A stretch of 7,420 nt of DNA, from assembly GCA_012270355.1 (NCBI GenBank), contig JAAXIL010000111.1, forward strand, positions 12,039 through 19,458. Reading direction: 5' to 3'. The notes under the pieces were generated by a model that was given only the letters and a program-made list of their open reading frames with translations, had not been told where the DNA came from and searched no databases. Source of the stretch: Psychrobacter sp. Its GTDB lineage: Bacteria; Pseudomonadota; Gammaproteobacteria; Pseudomonadales; Moraxellaceae. Below, piece by piece: positions 1 through 6,688 of the stretch (positions are counted from its first letter, which is position 1; each line of letters begins with the position of its first letter). The position numbers and the translations under genes are program-made.

Positions 1-1239
1 TTAAGCATCTAAGCCCATTTTATTGGGCAAGACCGCTACCACGTTGTGTAGCGTCGCCTCCAAATTTGCAACATCGTTTGGCATTAGAGTTAAATGGGCG
101 ATTTTGCGATTTTCTCGCTCTTCTTTATGGTAGGTGTGATAATGCACACCATCTATGCTTAGCACCTCGGCAAGGTCGGGGTATTCGCCCAAAACATTCA
201 CCATGATGCTCGGATGCACGTTATCCGTATCGCCAAGTGGTAAGCCCACCACCGCCCGAATGTGATTTTCAAACTGGCTGGTGACTGCCCCTTCGATACT
301 AAAATGACCCGAATTGTGTACGCGTGGGGCAATCTCATTGGCAAGCAAAGTGTCTTTGCCGTCGCCATCCTTACTGACGAATAACTCAAGCGTCAATGTG
401 CCGACGTAATCCAAATGCGTCATCAATGTGGTGATTGCCGATTCTGCCAATGCTTGCAAATGGCTTGCCCCGACCGCAGGGGCTCGGGTAGTAGCAAGAA
501 TGCCTTGATGATGATCATTTTCCACCAAATCAAAGCACCGTATTTGCCCATCCTGACCCCGAGTGGCGATGAGCGATACTTCTCGGCTAAAGTCAATAAA
601 ACCTTCTGCAATCAATGGGGCAGGGGTTGAAGTCAGATTGCCATCGCCCGTGACCGCTCCGCCAAGCTCACGCCATGCCGTTTCTATGTCTGCCCGATCT
701 TGAATGACAAATTGCCCTTTACCGTCGTAACCGCCCCGACTGGTTTTTAGCACCAGTGGCAAACCCAGTTCATCACACGCTGTTTTTAGCTCGTTTAAAT
801 TGTCCACGGCTCTAAATGGCACGGTAGCGATGCCAAGCTGATTAAATAGCGTCTTTTCTTTTAGGCGATCTTGAGCCACCTCGAGAGCTTGCGGGGGCGG
901 AAACATGCCAAATTTTTTTCCATCATCGCTATTAAAAGAATGATTATTGAAAGAACCGCTATCAACGTTTTGCGAGAGCGAGGCAAGCCATTCGCACGTT
1001 TTAACAGGCGTGTTTTCAAACTCAAGCGTAAACACATCGGCATGTTTAGCAAAATCAGCTAACTGCTGAGTGCTATAAACCTTGCCATAGCGTGAGGCAG
1101 GGCAGTTAGGCGAGTCTTCTAAAAAGATGCAGGTATAACCCAATTGCATGGCAGATTCAGCCAGCATCATGCCAAGCTGACCACCACCCAAAATGCCGAT
1201 GGTTTGAATGTGTTGATAAGGTTGAGGGGTAATTGACAT
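1..1239 (-). CDS. purK: 5-(carboxyamino)imidazole ribonucleotide synthase (PurK)
   Basis: PurK is a cytoplasmic ATP-grasp enzyme of de novo purine synthesis. It uses ATP and bicarbonate to convert AIR to N5-CAIR, which PurE then rearranges. The frame is complete at 412 residues. Visible family signatures are the N-terminal nucleotide-fold loop ILGGGQLGMML (16-26), the ATP-grasp loop RGGYDGKGQ (168-176), the segment FSREVSLIA (217-225) and the metal/ATP-binding stretch NEIAPRVHNSGH (301-312), followed by a family-like C-terminal domain. It is longer than the roughly 355 residues of E. coli PurK because of polar inserts at about 88-112 and 194-208. The start is favoured by an AGGT ribosome-binding site (1248-1251) eight bases upstream and by the Rossmann loop starting soon after. 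It lies 85 bases downstream of the exonuclease frame on the same strand, so it may be co-transcribed. purE is not in the window. Identity is very secure. Confidence 0.97.
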   Translation of the reverse strand: MSITPQPYQHIQTIGILGGGQLGMMLAESAMQLGYTCIFLEDSPNCPASRYGKVYSTQQLADFAKHADVFTLEFENTPVKTCEWLASLSQNVDSGSFNNHSFNSDDGKKFGMFPPPQALEVAQDRLKEKTLFNQLGIATVPFRAVDNLNELKTACDELGLPLVLKTSRGGYDGKGQFVIQDRADIETAWRELGGAVTGDGNLTSTPAPLIAEGFIDFSREVSLIATRGQDGQIRCFDLVENDHHQGILATTRAPAVGASHLQALAESAITTLMTHLDYVGTLTLELFVSKDGDGKDTLLANEIAPRVHNSGHFSIEGAVTSQFENHIRAVVGLPLGDTDNVHPSIMVNVLGEYPDLAEVLSIDGVHYHTYHKEERENRKIAHLTLMPNDVANLEATLHNVVAVLPNKMGLDA

Positions 1240-1324
1240 AGATACTGACCTGAAATTTTAACAACAAAAAATGGAAGGAATGATTGTGAAGAACATAAAT
1301 GAAAAGGGTAACCGACTGTCACGA

Positions 1325-2155
1325 CTATAAAAATGCTTGATGACGTGGCTGACCATCGCTATTTTGTATCGTTTTAAGATAACTTAGCGTGTCTGATTCA
1401 AAAGCATCGCAAGTCTCAGGCGACATCGCTCCCGTTAAGCGTTGCCAACGCAGATACACGAGCCATGTGTTGAGAACATCGCCCTCGCAATAAGTGGTTA
1501 AGGTTTGCCAGTCACCTGCCCGCACCAAGTCCGCTACCTGAGAGGCTTACATTTTTGAACATTAGCAATCTTGCTTAACTGCATAACCGCCCAGTGTAGA
1601 TACTAGTTCTAGGGGTTGACGGGTGAAGCCTGTGAACAATGTGAGCTTGTCCATCAAGTCTAAATGACGCTCGTGATAGCGGTTAAGATAGTTGTTATAT
1701 TTGCGACCATTGCCCGTCTCATCGAGCAGGGCAGGGGCGGTGAGTTTATGGTGCATGGCTCGGTAAAGAATGACAGGTAAATCAAAGCCCGATCCATTCC
1801 AACTGACCAAATTCGGCTGTTTGTCGAACGCCCGAAAAAATGTGGATAGAATATCGGCTTCGCTTTTATCTTGGAGCGATAAACTTTTAAGCGAAAATTT
1901 TTCTACGCCTACCTTGCTTGGGTCTATCCACAAAAACGATAGGCAAGCAATCTTATGCAGGGGCAGACGCATAAACTGACTGTCTGACTCTTGTAACCGC
2001 AATGCTACCATTGCTTGCTCGGCATCGGTATCGGACAAATCGGCAAGACTCGGATGCAAGCGTCTGCCCGTAGCAATATCGGGCACGGTTTCAATATCGA
2101 ATACAAGGATGGGGGGCGGGGTAGAAGAATTTGCCATGTTATTCGCCAAAATCAT
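1325..2155 (-). pseudogene. Interrupted PolB-like DnaQ-fold 3'-5' exonuclease, two in-frame stops
   Basis: A single reading frame of 277 codons encodes a predicted 3'-5' exonuclease of the family related to the PolB exonuclease domain. It is broken by TAA at codon 198 (1562-1564) and TAA at codon 203 (1547-1549). Exo I is visible as VFDIET (D20, E22), Exo II as SWNGSGFDLP (N120, D125), then HLDLMD (D166). The Exo III motif YCEGDVLNT (Y222, D226 in continuous numbering) lies after both stops. The first part alone (197 residues, 1562-2155) therefore lacks the last metal ligand and should be inactive. The second part (1325-1528) opens only with TTG and has no obvious ribosome-binding site. From memory of the family, the loop between the two halves is about five codons longer than usual, which suggests a small insertion carrying the stops. 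The start at 2155 overlaps the cysM stop as ATGA; M7 at 2137 is an alternative. Family is fairly sure; loss of function is inferred. Confidence 0.8.
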
Positions 2156-3081
2156 TCACCAAACAATCCCGTCGATAAATACCGATCGCCCCTGTCACAC
2201 ACAATAAATGCAATCACCGCATCAGGCTGGCTCGCTTGCACCTCTTTAGCGATTTGCAACGCCGCCCACGTTGCCGCTCCCGATGACACGCCTGCTAAAA
2301 TGCCTTCGGTGCGAGCAAGACGACGCATATATTCTTCGGCATCCTTTTGGTCAATGTCAATGATGCGGTCAATTACACTGCCATCAAAAATCTCGGGGCG
2401 ATAATCGGGCGACCATTTGCGAATGCCCGCAATGCTGGCGTCATCATCGGGTTGCAAGCCGATAATTTGAATGTCCTGATTTTGCTCTTTTAGGAATCTT
2501 CCCGTGCCCGAAATCGTGCCCGTTGTGCCCATCGAGCTGACAAAGTGCGTGATGCGACCATTTGTTTGTTGCCAAAGTTCAGGTCCTGTGGTGCGATAGT
2601 GAGCGAGTCGGTTATCGGTGTTGGCGAATTGATTGAGCACCAACCCTTTGCCGTCGGCTTGCATTTGCAGTGCCTCATCACGAGCCGCTTCAATGCCTTC
2701 ATCCACCTCAATCAAGGTTGCCCCATACGCCCGCATTGCATCTTTGCGTTCTTGTGTTGAGTCAGTGGGCATCAAAAGCATCATGTTATAGCCCCGCATC
2801 GCCGCTACCATCGCCAAGGCGATGCCCGTATTGCCACTGGTCGCTTCAATTAAGGTATCGCCAGGCTGAATGTCACCCCGTTTTTCTGCTTCGTTTATCA
2901 TGCTAAGGGCTGCACGGTCTTTGACCGAACTGGCAGGGTTATTGCCTTCAAGTTTGGCAAGCAATGTGACGGTGTCGGCAATGCCCTCAAGTTTTGGCAA
3001 GCGGGTCAGTTGCACAAGGGGCGTATTGCCGACATAATCATCAAGGGTGGGGTAGAGATGTGAGGTAGGTTGATTTGCCAT
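2152..3081 (-). CDS. cysM: Cysteine synthase B (O-acetylserine sulfhydrylase, CysM type)
   Basis: This is a PLP-dependent beta-replacement enzyme that makes L-cysteine from O-acetyl-L-serine and sulfide. CysM-type enzymes can also use thiosulfate to give S-sulfocysteine. The frame is complete at 309 residues, usual for the family. The Schiff-base lysine is K54 in NNPASSVKDRAA. The substrate loop TSGNTG is at 81-86, the PLP-phosphate loop GTTGT at 185-189 and the pyridine-nitrogen serine segment SSGA at 266-269. The C-terminal DRGDRYLSTGLF (297-308) is a CysM signature that separates it from CysK. The gene starts just inside the divergent region shared with the hybrid kinase and its stop overlaps the exonuclease start by four bases, implying translational coupling. 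No Shine-Dalgarno sequence is evident before the ATG. An imperfect short repeat near the N-terminus encodes LPKLEG and LAKLEG. Function is very secure. Confidence 0.97.
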   Translation of the reverse strand: MANQPTSHLYPTLDDYVGNTPLVQLTRLPKLEGIADTVTLLAKLEGNNPASSVKDRAALSMINEAEKRGDIQPGDTLIEATSGNTGIALAMVAAMRGYNMMLLMPTDSTQERKDAMRAYGATLIEVDEGIEAARDEALQMQADGKGLVLNQFANTDNRLAHYRTTGPELWQQTNGRITHFVSSMGTTGTISGTGRFLKEQNQDIQIIGLQPDDDASIAGIRKWSPDYRPEIFDGSVIDRIIDIDQKDAEEYMRRLARTEGILAGVSSGAATWAALQIAKEVQASQPDAVIAFIVCDRGDRYLSTGLFGE

Positions 3082-3109
3082 AAATAAATAAAGATGATGA
3101 GTTTGAAAA

Positions 3110-3118
3110 ATTATAGCA
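3110..3118 (-). promoter_or_regulatory. Extended -10 promoter of cysM
   Basis: On the minus strand the sequence reads TGCTATAAT, a perfect TATAAT preceded by the TGn extension. The -35 region is poor; the best is TTTATG at a 16-base spacing, as expected for an extended -10 promoter. Transcription would begin near 3103, giving a leader of about 22 bases without a recognisable ribosome-binding site. The exonuclease and purK genes may be read from here too. Confidence 0.7.
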
Positions 3119-3166
3119 CTTTAAGCACGCACATAAATAATTTAACCCATCTCAACTCATCGCCAA

Positions 3167-3194
3167 AACCTGCTACACTTAAATGTAGTAGGTT
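3167..3194. repeat. 11-bp inverted repeat in the cysM/gacS divergent region
   Basis: The left arm AACCTGCTACA (3167-3177) and right arm TGTAGTAGGTT (3184-3194) are reverse complements except for one position, which would be a G-U pair in one RNA strand. The six-base spacer is CTTAAA. There is no T-run after it, so it is not a typical intrinsic terminator. It sits upstream of both divergent genes, next to a possible gacS -35 element, so an operator for a dimeric regulator is the simplest reading. The arms also contain TGCTACACT, which resembles a weak extended -10 on the plus strand. Function is inferred. Confidence 0.55.
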
Positions 3195-3200
3195 CATGTA

Positions 3201-3229
3201 TTGAGCCCTACGTTCACGCCATAAATATT
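3201..3229 (+). promoter_or_regulatory. Possible promoter of the hybrid kinase gene
   Basis: TTGAGC (3201-3206) followed after 17 bases by AATATT (3224-3229) gives four of six matches to each consensus hexamer, 26 bases before the kinase start codon. This is a weak match in an AT-rich stretch and is offered only as the best candidate seen. No clear ribosome-binding site precedes the ATG at 3256. Confidence 0.3.
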
Positions 3230-3255
3230 GAACCCAGTCGCTGCAAAAGTTAGCC

Positions 3256-6200
3256 ATGCAAAAACAACGCTTTAGCTTAACGAGTGCTTACGCTCAATTG
3301 GTCATCATGGTTTTTGTGCCCATTGCGGTGCTCGCCAGCGTGGGAGCGACGCTGGTGTTTCGAGAAACCGAAACCGCCATCCGCTCTGAGCAACAAGCAT
3401 TAGCCACTGCCGCTTTGATTCGCTATGAGCCAACTATAGAGAGCTTGTTGCCAAAATTGGTGGCATCCCAGCGACTCGCCCACACTCAATCGCAAAATCA
3501 ACGCCAAGACCTAAGCCAAAATGCTCACGAGCGTTTATTGGCAATTCGCCACGATTTTGCTACGACGCTTGCGAGCATGAATAACGATCAGCACGTGCGG
3601 GGCGTGGCGGTGTTGGATGCTGAAGGCAATGTGTTGGTGTCGGACATTGCTATTGATGTAAATAATAGCGTTAATTCAGTGATGGATGAAACGACGGGCA
3701 CCACGCTAAATTTTCCTGATGCAATTTCGTGGCGAGGCTCGGAGCAAGCGGATTGGGATAACATCATTCCAACTCGAGATTTTGTGGCGGGTGTAGCAAC
3801 CAAATACGGCACGGCATACGGACACCGCTTTGCAGAAGTGGGGGGTGAGCCGTATTGGCTATTTGTGGATATGGACGACGAGCCACTTACCATTGCCCGT
3901 CTGAAAGTATGGATGGCGGTTATTTTTACAGGATTGTTTACCATGCTCATGCTACTGCTCGGCATCAGTAGCTACAGCCGTCGTTGGGTATCCCCTGTGT
4001 ATGACCTGCGATTACATCTGCAAAAATTAACCGCCGACAACCTGTATCAACCGATTCAAGCCGATACCCGAGGCGAACTCAATCAACTGCAACAAGATTT
4101 GGCGATGGCGTTTCGTCGATTGCACGCCCAGTTTCAGGACTTACGCACGCATGCCAAACAGACTGAAGACGACTTGCAAATTGCCTTTGATGACATGGAA
4201 ATGCAAACCATTTTGATTCGTGAGGCGAGGGATAAAGCGGTCAGCACCAGCCAAGCCAAATCGGCATTTTTGGCTAACATCAGCCACGAACTCCGGACAC
4301 CTCTCAATAGCATCGACGGTTTTATCAACCTGCTAGCACGGCATGGCAAACTTAGCCCCGAGCAAGACAGTTATGTGCAAACCATCCGCAAATCCTCCGC
4401 CCATCTGCTTGCGTTGGTGAATGACGTGCTGGACTTTTCTAAGATGGAAGCGGGCAAGCTGACCCTCGATCGGCACGAACTCGACCTGTATGCGACGGTG
4501 TATGAGGTACTCGATATGCTCTCGCCACTCGCATATGACAAAGGCTTACGCATGGCGGTCATGTATTATGATGACGTGCCACATTGCATCATCGGCGATG
4601 GGCTACGCATCAAGCAGGTACTGACCAATTTGGTGGGTAATGCCATTAAATTTACCGATGCGGGGGACGTGGTGGTGCGGGTTAGTCTTGATGAGGTAGC
4701 AGAAAATGACACGTCGCGCAACCGTCCTCATCAAGATATGATTACCATTGCCGTGCAGGATTCAGGGCAGGGCATATCAAAAGAGATGCAAGCCAAACTG
4801 TTTAAGAGCTTTAGCCAAGGTGACCCCACCGTGACACGTCAATATGGGGGCACGGGGCTAGGACTCGTAATTTCCAAACAGCTGACCCGCATGATGGGCG
4901 GGCAAATTGGCTTTTATAATAATGAAGCCTCAAATCCAACTGCCAATTCATCCAATGTTACCTCGCACAAAGGGGCGACATTTTGGTTTAGCCTGCCTGC
5001 TTTGCAACCTGCATCTGGGCAAGATTGTACGGCACATGACGTCGTCACAAGTGATGACGTCATTCATGATTTGGACAAACTCGACGCCTCAAATCGACCT
5101 CAACAAACCGTGCCATCGCCTTGGCAATTGCCGGTGCTCAGCGAATTTGGCGAACAAACTGGCGGAGGGGAGACTTATCGGGTCATGGTATGGTTGGGTC
5201 ATGTGCCAAGCCTTAACGTCTTGATGGCATCCATGCAGCCCTTACTGGATGCTGGCGTTCAAGTCATCCAAACCAGCTCGCTTGCTGGCACCCTCGACAC
5301 CCTTAAAGAAACCAAACAGCCTTTCGATTGGGTGGTGATAGATGCTGACTTTGCCAAAACTCATGCCGACCAGCTTGCTTTGCTCAAACAAATCCGCCTG
5401 CATCATCAGGGCAAACTGGCAATGTTTGGCTATCAAGTGGCGTTGGATGCCAGTTTGCTCAATCGCTATCATGCCAGTGGGCTATATCAACCGCTCGATC
5501 GTCGGCTGATTTATCAGCTCATGGATACGCAAAAACGTCCCATCGCCTCAAGTCAAATCCCACAATGGCAAGGCAAAACGGTGTTGGCGGTGGACGATCA
5601 TCCCCCTAATTTATTGGTGCTTGAGGCCTTGCTTGGTGAGCTTGGCATTCACGTGTTGACTGCCAGCAGTGGCATGGAAGCCATTGCTAAAATCAGTCCG
5701 CAACTGATGCACACGGGGGTTGAGTCGAATACAATAGCCCCTCATATTGACTTGATCTTTATGGACATCCAAATGCCCAAAATGTCAGGGCATGACACCG
5801 CCCAACACATCCGCAAACTCGAAGACGAGCACGGTAGGTCAAGCGATACACCACATTTACCCATTATCGCCTTGTCGGCACATGGACTGGCAGAAGAAAA
5901 AGAAAAACTTTTGCAATCGGGATTGGATGATTACTTTGTCAATCCGATTAGACGTCCGCAACTTCTAACAATTCTGCAAAGTTGGCTTGGTGATGGCGAA
6001 TCAGTCTTACCGCATACCGAATTAGCGAAGACGATAACCGATGCAAGCGACGCATCTAACTTATCGTCAAACCTTGCCAAAACTGTGAATGATGGTAACA
6101 CTAATCATGAATCGCCCACCCAAGATGAGAATGCCGTTTTAGATAATTTAGATGATAATCCTCATTTTATTATAGATTGGCAAGATGCCTTAAACCGTTC

Positions 6201-6642
6201 GGCAAACAAACCCGAACTTGCCAAACAGTTGCTTAGCATGATGCAAAATACCGTCCCTGATGAATTGCAAGACCTTAACGACGCATGGGCAGACGCAGAC
6301 CGAGAACGATTGGCTCAAATTTCCCACCGCATTTTGGGAGCATCTCGCTACACAGGTGTGCCACAAGTGCGAGAAACCAGCCAACGGTTTGAGGATAAAT
6401 GTTTGCTTAATCCCACCCATACCACGCCGGCCCAAATGGCCATGCTTAAACCGCATTTTCATGCCCTGATTGAGGCTTTAGAAAATTTACAAGCGGTAGA
6501 TTTGCAACAGGTCATAGTTCAGCAAATAGATGAACAAGCGAGCGAACGAGCCTCACACAATGACGTCAAAGCCACCAAAAAATCAAAGCATGAAACCGAC
6601 GACACCCCTAGAGAAAACGATATGACGTGGAAAATGATATGA
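3256..6642 (+). CDS. gacS: GacS/BarA-type hybrid sensor histidine kinase
   Basis: This inner-membrane tripartite kinase should sense an unknown periplasmic signal and pass phosphate to a GacA/UvrY-type regulator, which in relatives controls small RNAs that sequester RsmA/CsrA. Transmembrane segments are at about 12-35 and 216-238, enclosing a Cache-like periplasmic domain of about 180 residues. HAMP and coiled coil follow (about 240-335). HisKA has NISHELRTPL with H344. The ATPase has N458/N462 in the N box, DSGQG (502-506) and GGTGLGL (531-537). A degenerate receiver spans about 640-757: its acidic pair is missing, though D696 occupies the phosphorylation-site position. The true receiver (about 773-911) has D780, D781, phosphoacceptor D837 and S874, but N896 where the conserved lysine belongs. 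The Hpt domain has H1024 in SHRILGAS. Polar linkers (912-965) and a charged tail (1080-1128) help make it longer than the roughly 920 residues of BarA and GacS. Divergence from cysM supports the gacS name. Naming is confident; signal and partner are inferred. Confidence 0.92.
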   Translation: MQKQRFSLTSAYAQLVIMVFVPIAVLASVGATLVFRETETAIRSEQQALATAALIRYEPTIESLLPKLVASQRLAHTQSQNQRQDLSQNAHERLLAIRHDFATTLASMNNDQHVRGVAVLDAEGNVLVSDIAIDVNNSVNSVMDETTGTTLNFPDAISWRGSEQADWDNIIPTRDFVAGVATKYGTAYGHRFAEVGGEPYWLFVDMDDEPLTIARLKVWMAVIFTGLFTMLMLLLGISSYSRRWVSPVYDLRLHLQKLTADNLYQPIQADTRGELNQLQQDLAMAFRRLHAQFQDLRTHAKQTEDDLQIAFDDMEMQTILIREARDKAVSTSQAKSAFLANISHELRTPLNSIDGFINLLARHGKLSPEQDSYVQTIRKSSAHLLALVNDVLDFSKMEAGKLTLDRHELDLYATVYEVLDMLSPLAYDKGLRMAVMYYDDVPHCIIGDGLRIKQVLTNLVGNAIKFTDAGDVVVRVSLDEVAENDTSRNRPHQDMITIAVQDSGQGISKEMQAKLFKSFSQGDPTVTRQYGGTGLGLVISKQLTRMMGGQIGFYNNEASNPTANSSNVTSHKGATFWFSLPALQPASGQDCTAHDVVTSDDVIHDLDKLDASNRPQQTVPSPWQLPVLSEFGEQTGGGETYRVMVWLGHVPSLNVLMASMQPLLDAGVQVIQTSSLAGTLDTLKETKQPFDWVVIDADFAKTHADQLALLKQIRLHHQGKLAMFGYQVALDASLLNRYHASGLYQPLDRRLIYQLMDTQKRPIASSQIPQWQGKTVLAVDDHPPNLLVLEALLGELGIHVLTASSGMEAIAKISPQLMHTGVESNTIAPHIDLIFMDIQMPKMSGHDTAQHIRKLEDEHGRSSDTPHLPIIALSAHGLAEEKEKLLQSGLDDYFVNPIRRPQLLTILQSWLGDGESVLPHTELAKTITDASDASNLSSNLAKTVNDGNTNHESPTQDENAVLDNLDDNPHFIIDWQDALNRSANKPELAKQLLSMMQNTVPDELQDLNDAWADADRERLAQISHRILGASRYTGVPQVRETSQRFEDKCLLNPTHTTPAQMAMLKPHFHALIEALENLQAVDLQQVIVQQIDEQASERASHNDVKATKKSKHETDDTPRENDMTWKMI
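5036..5063. repeat. Near-perfect palindrome inside the kinase gene
   Basis: Arms of 13 bases, ATGACGTCGTCAC (5036-5048) and GTGATGACGTCAT (5051-5063), are reverse complements with a single mismatch around a central AA. The site lies in the linker between the ATPase and the degenerate receiver and encodes about residues 594-603 (HDVVTSDDVI). It could form a hairpin in the mRNA or be a protein-binding palindrome, but it may also result from the Asp-Val codons favoured here. Confidence 0.6.
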
Positions 6643-6676
6643 TCAATAAATTTTCCTAAAAAACGAAACAATAAAA

Positions 6677-6682
6677 AAGGAA
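6677..6682 (+). promoter_or_regulatory. Ribosome-binding site of the crotonase gene
   Basis: AAGGAA lies six bases before the ATG at 6689 and is the best Shine-Dalgarno sequence in the window. It fixes the start of a gene that is open at the window end. The AAGGA core also fits the ANGGA motif bound by RsmA/CsrA, but so do many ordinary ribosome-binding sites. Confidence 0.75.
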
Positions 6683-6688
6683 TTACCA

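Noticed and set aside
1280..1330. 16-codon plus-strand frame after a GGAAGGA sequence between purK and the exonuclease
   Set aside because: It is very short, lies against the direction of both neighbours, has the purine run directly abutting its ATG and shows no recognisable peptide.
1325..1528. Separate small gene of 67 residues starting with TTG
   Set aside because: It is in the same frame as the upstream exonuclease and carries its Exo III motif, so it is the cut-off end of that gene.
2015..2404. 129-codon plus-strand frame across the cysM/exonuclease junction
   Set aside because: It lies opposite well-supported coding sequence on the minus strand, has no family resemblance that I recognise and reads like antisense of conserved residues.
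3588..3965. 125-codon minus-strand frame inside the kinase sensor region
   Set aside because: It is fully antisense to the periplasmic and transmembrane part of the kinase and shows a Ser/Thr-rich antisense composition.
6643..6688. Possible terminator between the kinase and the crotonase gene
   Set aside because: The stretch has A-runs but no GC-rich stem followed by a T-run; only a five-base complementarity with a long loop is present.
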